DNA of 64,000 bases from Papillibacter cinnamivorans DSM 12816 (GCF_900176335.1 NZ_FWXW01000007.1:1-64000), one strand, 5' to 3'; positions 24,116-34,700 are shown, counted from the first letter of the stretch. Translations and numbers: made by a program. Notes: a model not told the origin generated them from the letters alone.

Positions 24116-25408
24116 TTACGGAGCCATGGACGCGAAAGTCCGGTAATTGAGTACGATGGCCTGCTCCCGGGTGGTGTTTCCCAGGGGGTCTATCTGATTG
24201 CCGCCTACGCCCTTCATGATCCCTTTCATGTTCATATAGCGCACCGCGCCGATGGCCCAGGCGGCGATAATGTTCTCGTCGGCGAAGGTCCCCGCGCCCG
24301 AAGCCGAAACGTCCAGGGCGGGATACGCCGCCGTCAGCGCCCGCTGCAGCATGACGCAGATCTCCTGCCGGGTGATGCTGAGGTCGGGCGCGAACCGATC
24401 CGTGGATACGCCCTTAACGATCCCCAGGTTATAGGCCTTGAGGACCTCCGGATTGACGGTATCCGTAAAGGGATTCGGTGAAACCGGGGCCGCGGTCCCG
24501 CCGGAGAGCGACTCGTAGAGCAGCACGGCGATCTCGCAGAATTCCTCCCGTGTGATATTGTTCTGAAAATCGCACAGGATGTCCGGAGTGGTAAGGCCGG
24601 CGGAAACGGCAAGCTGAATTTCCGGCAGAGCCCAGGAGCTTGCGCCCGGATACTCCTCCCCGGTGACGGCTGACGCGGTGGTAACGGAAAGCACGTCCGT
24701 ATACGCGGAGTAAATCATCTGGGTAAGAACTCTTTTATAGGAGCGCACCCGGAACTGATAATCGGTTCCCGCGGTGAGGCCCTCGTCCAGAAAAACGGTG
24801 ATGCCCGCCGCGGTGGTGCAGACCTCGGCCCAGATGGGAATGGAGGAGTCTTTAGGCACCAACAGGCGCTCCACCTTGAAGCCCGTCTCGTCGGAGGAAT
24901 TGTCGTTCCATACGAGAATGACGGAAGTTTCCTGGATATCTATGGCCTCCAGACCGTCGGGCGCAGCCGGAGCCGTAACGGGGCTGACGGGTTTGATAAC
25001 AACGGGAAGCGTGATATTCAGCGGGACGGTCACCGTTACGATGTTGGAGTCGTCGGATACGTAGGCGTCCAGAGACAGACCCGACATAATGAAATTGACG
25101 GCGCTGATCTTGTAGTGATAAGTCTTGCCCGCGGTGACGCCGGTGTCCGTATAGGTTTCGACGTCCGCCTCCGTGAAGTCGATCATATCCCAGGCGTCGT
25201 CGCCGTCGGAGGACAATTCCCTGTAGATATAAAAGTAGTCTTCGTTTGTGGAATTGTCCGTCCACGTGAGGACCACGCCGTCGGAAGCCTTTTCCGCGAC
25301 GGTGAGTTCCGAGGGCGCGGCGGGAGTGTTTCCTCCCGCGGCCAGACACGGCGCTGCGGATCCCAGAAGCAGCACCAGGACGAGAGCGATGGAAACCGCC
25401 TTTTTCAT
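24116..25408 (-). CDS. Secreted S-layer protein: two FN3 domains and C-terminal SLH domains
   Basis: A 430-residue exported protein. Residues 1-23 are a signal peptide (ends PCLAAGG). Two fibronectin type III domains follow (about 30-135, PAAPSELTVAEK...VVLTWTDNSTNEDYF, and 148-245, PAAPDGLEAIDI...VILVWNDNSSDETGF). The last 180 residues hold two to three SLH repeats (ITREEFCEIAVLLYESL, ITRQEICVMLQRAL, NTTREQAIVLNYRTFA), which bind pyruvylated wall polymers. It has no enzyme domain, so adhesion or S-layer structure is the likely role. It is a single gene. Confidence 0.85.
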   Translation of the reverse strand: MKKAVSIALVLVLLLGSAAPCLAAGGNTPAAPSELTVAEKASDGVVLTWTDNSTNEDYFYIYRELSSDGDDAWDMIDFTEADVETYTDTGVTAGKTYHYKISAVNFIMSGLSLDAYVSDDSNIVTVTVPLNITLPVVIKPVSPVTAPAAPDGLEAIDIQETSVILVWNDNSSDETGFKVERLLVPKDSSIPIWAEVCTTAAGITVFLDEGLTAGTDYQFRVRSYKRVLTQMIYSAYTDVLSVTTASAVTGEEYPGASSWALPEIQLAVSAGLTTPDILCDFQNNITREEFCEIAVLLYESLSGGTAAPVSPNPFTDTVNPEVLKAYNLGIVKGVSTDRFAPDLSITRQEICVMLQRALTAAYPALDVSASGAGTFADENIIAAWAIGAVRYMNMKGIMKGVGGNQIDPLGNTTREQAIVLNYRTFASMAP

Positions 25409-25769
25409 ATGGAGCGCCTCCTTTTTATTTGTTTAAAAAGATCAATCCGTGTAAACCCGATATATGGAAGAAAATACATGTAATTACTAATATTATAGTA
25501 CCAGCGCCGGAAGAAAAAGGAAAGCGGTATTCCCGCCATATAGGTGAAAAAGTTGCCGGATCGCATGAATAATGCCCAACGGAAGGCTGCCGGGGTGAAA
25601 TTTAGCCCAATGATGAGAAAAAGCGCCTGTAACAGAAAAAAGACGGAAACGGCACCGAAACCTGATTTACACCATAAGAGCCCCCGCGTCATATGATGAA
25701 CTGGGCCCTATACCGTACGTATTGAATACGGGTATACGGGTATTAAAAAATAAAAGAGGATTATGAAAA
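25409..25769. other. Gap of 361 bases: possible sporulation promoter and short tandem repeat
   Basis: No gene is supported. GTCATAT at 25688-25694 and TATACCGT at 25709-25716 resemble a sigma-E type promoter for the DUF4183 gene. Two 8-base units ATACGGGT lie at 25726-25741. The rest is AT-rich and unremarkable. Confidence 0.4.
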
Positions 25770-26153
25770 ATGGCTACCTCCCTATTAAAGCTGACGATGA
25801 CTGCCACAGCGCCCACCACCAAGGCAAACCCCACCACACTGCGCTACTTCAACACGGCGCCTACGGGCGGCTATACCGGCTCCGCAACCTATACCATCGA
25901 TGATGTGAACTGGCTGAACGATGCGGGTGTTACCGTTTCCGAGCATGGCCTCGTGCCGGCGGCTACCGACAACGGCTCCTATCTTCTGTTTATCAACGGT
26001 GAACTCCAGGAGGGCAATGTGGTAACCGGTGTCACCATTGACGACGTAACGATTACCTTCGGCGAATCTACCGACATTGATGAAGGCAAAATCCTGGCTC
26101 TGGTGGTCTCCAATTTCGGGCCTACCACCACGGCTCCAGACATCACCGGCTGA
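25770..26153 (+). CDS. DUF4183-like surface protein (single domain)
   Basis: A 127-residue protein made of one DUF4183-like beta domain: TLRYFNTAPTGGYTGSATYT near the start, then GSYLLFINGELQEGN, the family-type F-x-NG-x-L-Q motif, and DDVTITFGESTDI. No signal peptide. DUF4183 proteins occur in spore-forming Firmicutes, often near spore surface or appendage genes. A GAGG site precedes the ATG. It is followed by a 9-bp hairpin at 26195-26231 and a three-domain relative. Confidence 0.65.
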   Translation: MATSLLKLTMTATAPTTKANPTTLRYFNTAPTGGYTGSATYTIDDVNWLNDAGVTVSEHGLVPAATDNGSYLLFINGELQEGNVVTGVTIDDVTITFGESTDIDEGKILALVVSNFGPTTTAPDITG

Positions 26154-26194
26154 CGGGAAAAAGATCGGTCCTGATTTAACCGGTTGAGGAAAAG

Positions 26195-26231
26195 GCGGCA
26201 GCTTCGGACGTTGTCCGCCCGGAGCTGCCGC
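26195..26231 (+). terminator. Hairpin between the two DUF4183 genes
   Basis: GCGGCAGCT (26195-26203) with AGCTGCCGC (26223-26231) and an inner paired segment. No T-run follows, so it may be a processing or partial termination signal. Confidence 0.45.
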
Positions 26232-26307
26232 TATATAAAACAACCGACTCATGACGGCCCGCAGCCGCGAAAACTCCCGGCGGAAGAAACAGCCAAAGAG
26301 AAAATGA

Positions 26308-27657
<1,350 letters not shown>

Positions 27658-27952
27658 GCCGGCGCCGATAGAGGAGAAAATCTTGATGCGGAATTTACGG
27701 TTTCCTGATTGCTGCGGAGCACTGGGCAAGGTAGGATGAAAAAAAAGATACCGTCGGACTTCAAAAAACAGCCGGTAAAAACAGCCGGAAGTACGCGCGT
27801 GGAAGGATTATTGCCGCCCGAGGCATTCCGGCGGCCCGGATTCTTTCCGGGCGCGGTGCGGTATCTTTGTTCCGCCTTCCGGACAAGCTCCGGCTCGCCG
27901 GTGCCGGCAGTATGCCTCCCGCGGTATAAAGACGCGGAGAAGGAAAATAAGC

Positions 27953-29242
27953 ATGACGAAAACGAAAGATCCCGTTCTGGATCCCGGACATCTGAAAACT
28001 CTTCTCAAAGGGAGGGTGCCCGGCCAGCTTATCATCCAGATGACCGATCTCTGCAACGCCCGCTGCCCTCAGTGCTCCATGCGCGTGACCGAACCCTTTG
28101 CCCGCTCCCGGCTGTCCCTGGACGACATGAAGCGGATGATCGACGCGGCGGCGAAAAACGGGGTGGAGGCCGTCTCCTTCACCGGCGGGGAAACCTTTTT
28201 GCTGCAGGACGACCTTTTGGAAATGCTCCGGTACGCATCCGTGGCGGGGATTCCCTTTACCAGGACAGGCACAAACGGCTTTTTGTTCAGGGACTCCGAC
28301 CGTCCCGGGTTTGAAAGCCGTGTCGGCAGACTGGCCGAGGAACTGGCGAAGACCGGGCTGCGAAACCTCTGGATCAGCATGGACTCCGCCGACCCGGCTG
28401 TCCATGAATCCATGCGGGGCCTTCCCGGGGTGGTGCGGGGCATCGAAAAGGCCCTGCCCATCTTTCATCAAAACGGCATCTGGCCCTCCGCCAACCTGGG
28501 GATCAACCGGAACACCGGCGGCGCGCCGGAGACGCCGGCAGGGGAGCGCTTCGACCCGGACGCTTTTTATGCCGACTGCCGCCGGGCGTTTCGGAAATTT
28601 TACGCCTTTGTGATCGAAATGGGCTTCACCATGGTGAACGCCTGCTATCCCATGAGTGTGGACGACGCGTCCGGGGAGCTCAGCGCGGTATACGGCGCCA
28701 CCTCGGTAAGCGACGTGATCCGGTATTCCGGGGCCGAGCATGTTCAGGTCTTCCGGGCCCTTCTGGACACCATACCGGAATACCGGGCGAAAATCCGGAT
28801 CTTCAGCCCGAGGACCTCTGTCCTGGCTCTGATGCGGCAGTATTCCGGGGAGAGTACCCAATGCCGCCCCTGCAGGGGAGGCATCGACTTCTTTTTCGTG
28901 GACGCCGCTGCGGGAAACGCTTATCCCTGCGGCTACCGGGGCGGCGAGAGCTTTGGAAAATACTGGGACCTCGATCCGAAGAAAACGGACGCACGGGCCG
29001 TCTGCCGCCGGTGCGACTGGGAATGTTTCCGGGACCCCTCGGAGCTCCTGGGAAATCTCCTGGCCTTCCGCGAAAACCCGGTGAGGGCTGCGGGAAGACT
29101 TCTTCGCGATAAGGAATACCGGGCGGCGCTGGCCGACGATATCAAATACTACGGAGCCTGCGGTTATTTCGACGGGAGAAAGCCTCCCGACTATGAGGCG
29201 ATGAAGCCGTGGGAAAAGAAAAATGAAAAACATTTTACATGA
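27953..29242 (+). CDS. Radical SAM enzyme with SPASM-like C-terminus
   Basis: A 429-residue enzyme. The radical SAM cluster motif is CNARCPQC near residue 34, followed by the SAM-binding FTGGETFLL. The C-terminal region carries further cysteines (CRPCRGG, YPCGY, CRRCDWEC), as in SPASM/twitch domains that hold auxiliary Fe-S clusters. Such enzymes modify peptides, proteins or small metabolites. AAGGA lies eight bases before the ATG. No precursor peptide gene is visible around it, and the PqqD-like gene is 16 kb away, so the target is unknown. The 296-base gap before it shows no believable gene. Confidence 0.82.
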   Translation: MTKTKDPVLDPGHLKTLLKGRVPGQLIIQMTDLCNARCPQCSMRVTEPFARSRLSLDDMKRMIDAAAKNGVEAVSFTGGETFLLQDDLLEMLRYASVAGIPFTRTGTNGFLFRDSDRPGFESRVGRLAEELAKTGLRNLWISMDSADPAVHESMRGLPGVVRGIEKALPIFHQNGIWPSANLGINRNTGGAPETPAGERFDPDAFYADCRRAFRKFYAFVIEMGFTMVNACYPMSVDDASGELSAVYGATSVSDVIRYSGAEHVQVFRALLDTIPEYRAKIRIFSPRTSVLALMRQYSGESTQCRPCRGGIDFFFVDAAAGNAYPCGYRGGESFGKYWDLDPKKTDARAVCRRCDWECFRDPSELLGNLLAFRENPVRAAGRLLRDKEYRAALADDIKYYGACGYFDGRKPPDYEAMKPWEKKNEKHFT

Positions 29243-29317
29243 CGGGCGTCAGGGAGCCTGTCTCCGATTTGTACGAAACACAGAAAAACCATTTTGAGAT
29301 TTATGGAGAAAATGATA

Positions 29318-29346
29318 TTGACAATTTGAAAGACCAGGCATAGAAT
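29318..29346 (+). promoter_or_regulatory. Strong promoter of the ammonium transporter leader
   Basis: TTGACA (29318-29323), 17 bases, TAGAAT (29341-29346). A transcript from about 29353 meets two terminator-like hairpins before the first gene at 29573. Confidence 0.75.
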
Positions 29347-29365
29347 GATTCATGAAATGACAAAG

Positions 29366-29398
29366 ACGTCGCAAGGAATCCTTGCGGCGTTTTTTATA
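29366..29398 (+). terminator. Leader terminator 1 (attenuator candidate)
   Basis: CGTCGCAAGG, loop AAT, CCTTGCGGCG, then TTTTTTATATT. It lies only about 15 bases after the predicted transcription start, so transcripts would end as RNAs of about 45 bases unless antiterminated. Confidence 0.7.
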
Positions 29399-29452
29399 TT
29401 TCAAACAAAATCCAAATGGCGGATGACTGTAAAAACTGATATATATTGAAAC

Positions 29453-29517
29453 AGCAAGGTAGCCTCTGACGTCGGCAGCAGTGCCGAGCGCCGGTTTGGG
29501 TTACCTTGCCTTTTTTC
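29453..29517 (+). terminator. Leader terminator 2 (long-arm hairpin)
   Basis: GCAAGGTA near 29454 pairs with TACCTTGC near 29505; an inner CGGC/GCCG hairpin lies between. A TTTTTT run follows. It is a second barrier before the transporter genes. Confidence 0.7.
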
Positions 29518-29572
29518 TATATGCAGGAAGTAAGCGGGAATCCGTCAAAAATTGGCGGCGGGGGGTGAATAT

Positions 29573-29857
29573 ATGAAAGAGCGGGAATATGGTGTGGAAA
29601 CAAAGAAGGTGGTGGCCGTAGGAGTACTGTTTGTGATTTCCGGGGCCATCTTTGCCTTCGGCGCGTATCTTGCGGTTTACAGTCTGGCCCATCAGGTGAG
29701 CTTTTTGGTGATGGGGTCTCAGATCCACGGCGCGGTTTTCGGCGCGGTGATCGCTTTCCTGGGAGCACGGTATTTTCTGGCGGTTCGGAAATTGAAAGAG
29801 GAGGTTTACAGGCCCACGTCCCGGTTTTCCTGGGACAACTTCAGAAAAGGCAGATAG
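29573..29857 (+). CDS. Small two-helix membrane protein upstream of amtB
   Basis: A 94-residue protein with two hydrophobic segments (about residues 15-36 and 42-64) and a basic C-terminus. ATG 29573 follows a GGGGGGTG site; the frame could start at 29552. It lies in the same transcript as the ammonium channel (52 bases apart) and may be an accessory subunit. No family recognised. Confidence 0.6.
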   Translation: MKEREYGVETKKVVAVGVLFVISGAIFAFGAYLAVYSLAHQVSFLVMGSQIHGAVFGAVIAFLGARYFLAVRKLKEEVYRPTSRFSWDNFRKGR

Positions 29858-29909
29858 GCGGATCGTTCAAGGCTATTAGGATATCATTCATTTTAATGAG
29901 GTGTTTGGT

Positions 29910-31919
29910 ATGAAAAAACTGAAAAAAAGCATACGGCTGCTGCTTCTCATCGGCGTTGCAATCTCTCTCTTCGCGGTGACCGCATACGCCGCCGGCGGAG
30001 ATCCCACCGGCGCTTCCTATTCTCTCACCACGGGAAGCGAAACTGTCCAGGATGTCGCCGCCGTGGCCAACAAGGCCTACTTCGGCGCAAACTATACATG
30101 GGTCATGATCTGCGCCTTCATGGTCTTCTTCTTCCAGTGCGGCTTTGCCATGGTGGAAACCGGCTTCTGCCGCGGCAAGAACGCGGCTCACACCATGACC
30201 ATGAACTTCATGGTCTTTCTGGTGGGCGCGGTGGGTTATTTCCTCGTGGGCTTCGCGCTCCAGTTCGGCGGTTCCGGCGGCGCGGCGGGTCTCGGCACCG
30301 GCGGGTCGGTCCTGGATTCCATGCTGTCTATTCCCGGACTGGGAGGTATTCTGGGCTATAAGGGCTTTATGCTGTCGGGCACCTATGACGCGGGGGTCTA
30401 CGCTCTCTTCTTCTTCCAGATGGTCTTTATGGACACGACGGTCACCATTCCCACCGGCGCCATGGCCGAGCGGGTCAAATACTCCGCCGTGGTCATCACT
30501 TCGTTTTTCATCTCCATGATATTCTATCCTCTCTTCGGCAACTGGGTCTGGGGCGGCGGCTGGCTCGCCGCGCTGGGTGCGAATTTCGGCCTGGGCCACG
30601 GCGTGGTTGACTTTGCCGGCTCCGGCGTTGTGCATTCCATGGGCGGTATGCTGGCCCTTTCCGGCGCCATCGTCATCGGCCCCAGGATCGGTAAATTCAA
30701 GAAGGACGGCTCGGCAAGGGCCTTCCCCGGCCACAACATCCCCATGGCCATCATCGGCACCATCATCCTCTTCTTCTGCTGGTTCTCCTTTAACGCGGGC
30801 TCCACCCTCAATTCCACGGATTTCCGTCTGTCGGTGGTGGCCACCAACACCATGATCGCCGGGGCGATAGGCGGCCTTGTGGCGATGTTCTACATGTGGG
30901 GAAAGTATGGCAAGCCCGACCCGTCCATGACGGCCAACGGCACCCTGGCGGGACTTGTTGCCATCACGGCCCCCTGCGCCTTTGTAAACGGCATCTCCGC
31001 CTTCATCATCGGCCTGATCGCGGGCTTGCTGGTGTGTGTGGCGGTTCCCTTCATAGAAAACAAGCTGAAGCTTGACGACCCCGTCGGCGCCATCTCGGTC
31101 CACGGCGTCAACGGCTTCTGGGGGATCATCGCCCTGGGCCTCTTTGCCGACGGCAGATACGGCGACGGCTTAAACGGCGTGACCGGGAACGTCACCGGCC
31201 TCTTCTTCGGCGATGCGGCCCAGCTGGGAGCTCAGCTGGTGGCCATTCTGGTTCTGATCGTGTACGGTTTCGGCGTTTCCTTCCTCTTCTTTAAGCTTTT
31301 GGACAAGGTATGGGGCCTGCGGGTCTCTCCCGAAGCCGAGCTGGAAGGCCTCGACATTCCCGAGATGGGCGTTCTGGCCTATCCCGATCAGCAGATGGTC
31401 CGCTCCGATCTGGATTACGACTCGGAGGACAACGCTCCCATCCGGCAGCTGGAGCGCTTTGCGAAGAGCGCCGTTCCCGTTAAGCCCGTCCCGGCGCCCG
31501 CTCCCATGGAGAAAGCCGTTCCCGTGGAGGTGGTTTCCGCGCCGTCCATGCCCAAATCCGGCGTAAAGATCACCAAGGTGGACATCATCACCAAGCAGAG
31601 CAAGTTCGAGGCGCTGAAAGCCGCCATGAACGAGATCGGCGTCACCGGTATGACGGTGACCCAGGTGCTGGGCTGCGGCGTGCAGAAGGGCAAGCCCGAA
31701 TACTACCGCGGCGTCGCCACCGAGATGAACCTGCTGCCCAAGGTGGAGATCGAGATCGTGGTCTCCAAGGTCCCCGTGCGCACCGTCATTGATACCGCCA
31801 AGAAGGTCCTTTACACCGGCCATATCGGCGACGGGAAGATCTTCGTCTACGATGTGGAGAACGTGGTGAAGGTCCGCACCGGCGAGGAGGGGTACGACGC
31901 CCTCCAGGACAGCGAATGA
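29910..31919 (+). CDS. Ammonium channel fused to a C-terminal PII signalling domain
   Basis: A 669-residue Amt-GlnK fusion. Residues 1-30 form a signal-like segment. About eleven Amt helices span roughly residues 50-470, with the twin-His pore residues in GSGVVHSMGGMLAL and ISVHGVNGFWG. After a Pro/Ala-rich linker, residues about 550-669 form a PII domain: KITKVDIITKQSKFEALKAA, the T-loop EYYRGVATEMNLLPKVEIEI with its Tyr-Tyr, and YTGHIGDGKIFVYD near the C-loop. PII normally blocks Amt as a separate trimer; here the blocker is tethered. ATG at 29910 after GAGGTG; the GTG at 29901 is less likely. The leader suggests nitrogen-linked antitermination. Confidence 0.88.
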   Translation: MKKLKKSIRLLLLIGVAISLFAVTAYAAGGDPTGASYSLTTGSETVQDVAAVANKAYFGANYTWVMICAFMVFFFQCGFAMVETGFCRGKNAAHTMTMNFMVFLVGAVGYFLVGFALQFGGSGGAAGLGTGGSVLDSMLSIPGLGGILGYKGFMLSGTYDAGVYALFFFQMVFMDTTVTIPTGAMAERVKYSAVVITSFFISMIFYPLFGNWVWGGGWLAALGANFGLGHGVVDFAGSGVVHSMGGMLALSGAIVIGPRIGKFKKDGSARAFPGHNIPMAIIGTIILFFCWFSFNAGSTLNSTDFRLSVVATNTMIAGAIGGLVAMFYMWGKYGKPDPSMTANGTLAGLVAITAPCAFVNGISAFIIGLIAGLLVCVAVPFIENKLKLDDPVGAISVHGVNGFWGIIALGLFADGRYGDGLNGVTGNVTGLFFGDAAQLGAQLVAILVLIVYGFGVSFLFFKLLDKVWGLRVSPEAELEGLDIPEMGVLAYPDQQMVRSDLDYDSEDNAPIRQLERFAKSAVPVKPVPAPAPMEKAVPVEVVSAPSMPKSGVKITKVDIITKQSKFEALKAAMNEIGVTGMTVTQVLGCGVQKGKPEYYRGVATEMNLLPKVEIEIVVSKVPVRTVIDTAKKVLYTGHIGDGKIFVYDVENVVKVRTGEEGYDALQDSE

Positions 31920-32051
31920 CATAGACCCCCTTTACCCCCCGGGCGGACACTGGGTCCGCCGATTTGGAGAGATCCCCGGTGCCTTACAGGACACCGGGGA
32001 TCTTTTATTCCGGGGTTCACGGCAGATAAGAAAGCGCACAGGAGCAGGACG

Positions 32052-32234
32052 GTGAAAAAGATACTGCTGTTTTCCGCCGCCGCCCTGCTCGTCGGAGCCG
32101 CGGCCTGCCTGCTCTTTTTGCAGGGCAAGGGCTGCTTCAGCGTCATGGACCGCCGCACTTCGCCGGACGGGACCATCACGGCGACGGCATACGACGGGGT
32201 CTCCGGCGCCTTCTCCTTGGGCGGCATGTGGTAG
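32052..32234 (+). CDS. Short exported protein or truncated gene
   Basis: 60 residues: a signal-like segment (MKKILLFSAAALLVGAAACLLFL) and RRTSPDGTITATAYDGVSGA, a start typical of longer SPDG-containing exported proteins (DUF5412-like). The stop follows at once and the region beyond is taken by a convergent gene, so this may be the stump of a longer gene. GTG start with GGAG upstream. Confidence 0.4.
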   Translation: MKKILLFSAAALLVGAAACLLFLQGKGCFSVMDRRTSPDGTITATAYDGVSGAFSLGGMW

Positions 32235-32254
32235 GGTAGGTGTGGTGCCCTGCG

Positions 32255-32635
32255 TCACTCCAGATCCCGGTGCTCGTATCCGGTGAGCTCCGGATCCTGC
32301 CCCAGCGTCACGTGAAAGGTCATGATCTCCAGGGCGTAGGGCGGGTTGTGGGGGCCGTAAAAGCTCTCCACCTCAACGGTTACGTCGAATCTGGACCAGC
32401 CGCCCGCGCTTTCCAGCTTCGTGACTTTCGCATCATAAAGGTCGTATCCCCGGGGTGCTCCGCCGTAGAAATCGCTGATTGCCTCCCGGATGCCGTCGTA
32501 CAGCAGGGTGATCACAAGACGCTGATAATTATCCGGATTGACGCCGCCGCCATGCAGTGCCGAAGCCCGCGCGCAGAACCCCGATAGGCTCGTTATCAGC
32601 AAAACGGCAATCAGGAATTGATAACAACGCTTCAT
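32255..32635 (-). CDS. Secreted DUF3888-type protein
   Basis: A 126-residue exported protein. Residues 1-26 form a signal peptide. The family features are ITLLYDGIREAISDFYGG, YDLYDAKVTKLES, and the closing FYGPHNPPYALEIMTFHV with a final YEHRD. DUF3888 proteins are of unknown function in Firmicutes. It is a single gene convergent with the short gene at 32052. Confidence 0.72.
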   Translation of the reverse strand: MKRCYQFLIAVLLITSLSGFCARASALHGGGVNPDNYQRLVITLLYDGIREAISDFYGGAPRGYDLYDAKVTKLESAGGWSRFDVTVEVESFYGPHNPPYALEIMTFHVTLGQDPELTGYEHRDLE

Positions 32636-32765
32636 TTTCTCTCCAGTCTGCCAAATGTATTTTTATATCCATAGATTGTCCGCGAATCGCCGGTTTATAA
32701 GCGCATGATTCTTCCTTTGTGCTGCAGGGAAGCGCAGGCCGCCTGAAGTCGAAGTATTTCTGAAG

Positions 32766-32797
32766 TTGACAGAAACCTGCGGAAATGCTACTATAAT
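32766..32797 (+). promoter_or_regulatory. Promoter of the SLH protease gene
   Basis: TTGACA (32766-32771), 17 bases, TACTAT (32789-32794), overlapping a TATAAT at 32792-32797. The leader to the TTG start at 32940 is about 140 bases with no clear structure. Confidence 0.6.
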
Positions 32798-32939
32798 TTT
32801 ACAAAATATGATACGGCTGCCTTCACTGGGCGGCCGCGGAAGATCGTCTGTAAAAAGGAAAAACCGCATGCCGCCCTGTCGGCCCGCCGCGGTTCTCGCG
32901 GCGGAATGGGCGGAATACGGCGGAAAGGGAGGACTGGCT

Positions 32940-34700
32940 TTGAAAAAGTGGGTCGTGTCTTTGCTGTGCTTTGCTATCCTCGTGAGTCTCGCTCCCGTCC
33001 CGGTCAGTGCGGCTTCAGCCGCAGACCGGGACGTTTCCTATGAGCAGACCCTGGCCCAGGATCTCAAGAACCTGGGACTCTTCAGGGGCGTGTCCGATAC
33101 CGATTTTGATCTGGACAGGGCCCCTTCCAGGGCGGAGGCCCTGGTGATGCTCATCCGGATGCTGGGCCTGGAGGACGACGCGATGTCCGGCGCCTGGGCC
33201 CATCCCTTTACCGACGTCGACGCCTGGGCCGACCGCTACGTGGGGTATGCCTATAACCGGGGCCTTACCAACGGGGTTTCCGGCACGAGCTTCGGTACCG
33301 GCAGCGCCAGCGCAGCCATGTACCTCACCTTCGTGCTCCGGGCCCTGGGGTATTCCGACGTAAACGGCGAGGATTTCACCTGGGACAATCCTTACGGATT
33401 TGCCCAGGTGGCGGGGATCCTGCCCGACAGGGTGGACCTGGGCGAGTTCTGGAGGGCCGACGTGGTCCTGATATCCTATGCCGCGCTTTCCGCGAAGCTC
33501 AAGAATTCCGATGTGACCCTGGGGGAAAAGCTCATCGCGGCAGGTTCCTTTACCCAGGTGGAATTCGAAGCCTATTACGATCCCGACGCCCTGACGGCCC
33601 GGGATGTGTCCGGCAAAGACGTGCTCTCCTCCAAGGAAATTTACGCCATGTGTTCTCCCGCGGTTTTCTGTATAGAGACCTTTGACGTTAATGGAAATCC
33701 TTACGGACAGGGAAGCGGATTTTTTATTGATCCCAGCGGCGTTGCGGTGACCAACTATCATGTGGTGGACAATATCATATCCGCTTATATCACCCTAGAC
33801 GACGGTTCCGTATATAACGTCACAGGCGTCATCCTTTTCGACGAAGAGATCGACTTCGCCGTCATCCAGGTTTACGGTTCGGGGTTTGATACCCTGAAGG
33901 TCGGAAATTCCGCCCTGATAGAGGGCGGAGAGACGGTCTACGCCATCGGCAACCCCGAGGGGCTGACAAACACGATTTCCCAGGGCCTCGTTTCGAATCC
34001 GAAAAGGGAGGATTTTGACGGCATGATGCAGATTTCCGCTCCCATCTCTCCAGGCAGCAGCGGCGGCGCACTCATCAACGAATACGGCGAGGTGATAGGC
34101 ATTACCACTTCCGGATATTATACCGGCCAGAACCTGAATTTCGCCGTACCCATCAACGATGTGATCTCGGATAAGCAGTATTTCTCCTATGCGGACCGGT
34201 ACGGCGTTTTTTCCCTGCCGGAATTCGCCGCCTACCGTACCTACCTGGACGCGATGGCACTTCCCGGATTTTTGGACAGCAACGTGGAGGAAGCGGAGTA
34301 TAACGACTCCCAGGTTTACGCGGACAATCTGGAAAACGGGGACAGCGCATGGGGCGTGATAGACGGGGACGATATGGACGTCTTCAGGGTATACTGCAAT
34401 ATGGAGGGGACCATCGACATCGCTCTGCTGTCACCGTATTCCTCCAATGCGTATGTCGAAGACTTGATTCTCCTGGTCGCTCCTGAAGAAGCCTCGGACG
34501 ACTCGGATTATATCTTTGCGGAGTATGTTGAGACCAGCGGCGGAAGAGGTGTCCAGGAGTTGACGTACGAGATTCCGCGGCCGGGAGTTTACTACATCTA
34601 TGTGCTTTCCAGTGAGTATTACAAGTACGTGGATCTGCACACAGACTATGTGTTTTATTACACCTTCACTCCGGTAGAAAGGATCTTTGTCAAGCAGTGA
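32940..34700 (+). CDS. Surface-anchored HtrA-like serine protease with SLH domains
   Basis: A 586-residue exported protease. The TTG at 32940 follows GGGAGG by seven bases and gives a clean signal peptide (MKKWVVSLLCFAILVSLAPV, cleavage near SAASA). Residues about 35-215 hold SLH-type repeats (FDLDRAPSRAEALVMLIRML). Residues about 240-430 form a trypsin-like domain with the triad His in TNYHVVDN (about 273), Asp in DFAVIQVYG (about 303) and Ser in SPGSSGGALIN (about 372). The C-terminal 110 residues look like a PPC-type beta domain. There is no PDZ domain. It likely degrades or processes surface proteins. Confidence 0.83.
   Translation: MKKWVVSLLCFAILVSLAPVPVSAASAADRDVSYEQTLAQDLKNLGLFRGVSDTDFDLDRAPSRAEALVMLIRMLGLEDDAMSGAWAHPFTDVDAWADRYVGYAYNRGLTNGVSGTSFGTGSASAAMYLTFVLRALGYSDVNGEDFTWDNPYGFAQVAGILPDRVDLGEFWRADVVLISYAALSAKLKNSDVTLGEKLIAAGSFTQVEFEAYYDPDALTARDVSGKDVLSSKEIYAMCSPAVFCIETFDVNGNPYGQGSGFFIDPSGVAVTNYHVVDNIISAYITLDDGSVYNVTGVILFDEEIDFAVIQVYGSGFDTLKVGNSALIEGGETVYAIGNPEGLTNTISQGLVSNPKREDFDGMMQISAPISPGSSGGALINEYGEVIGITTSGYYTGQNLNFAVPINDVISDKQYFSYADRYGVFSLPEFAAYRTYLDAMALPGFLDSNVEEAEYNDSQVYADNLENGDSAWGVIDGDDMDVFRVYCNMEGTIDIALLSPYSSNAYVEDLILLVAPEEASDDSDYIFAEYVETSGGRGVQELTYEIPRPGVYYIYVLSSEYYKYVDLHTDYVFYYTFTPVERIFVKQ

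Noticed and set aside
27709-28314. A 201-codon forward frame before and into the radical SAM gene
   Set aside because: It overlaps the radical SAM gene out of frame, has no family features and an Arg/Ser-rich tail.
29420-29500. ANTAR-type paired hexaloop RNA in the amt leader
   Set aside because: The candidate loop AGCAGT lacks the expected G at position four and I found no matching second hairpin, so only a general attenuator is reported.
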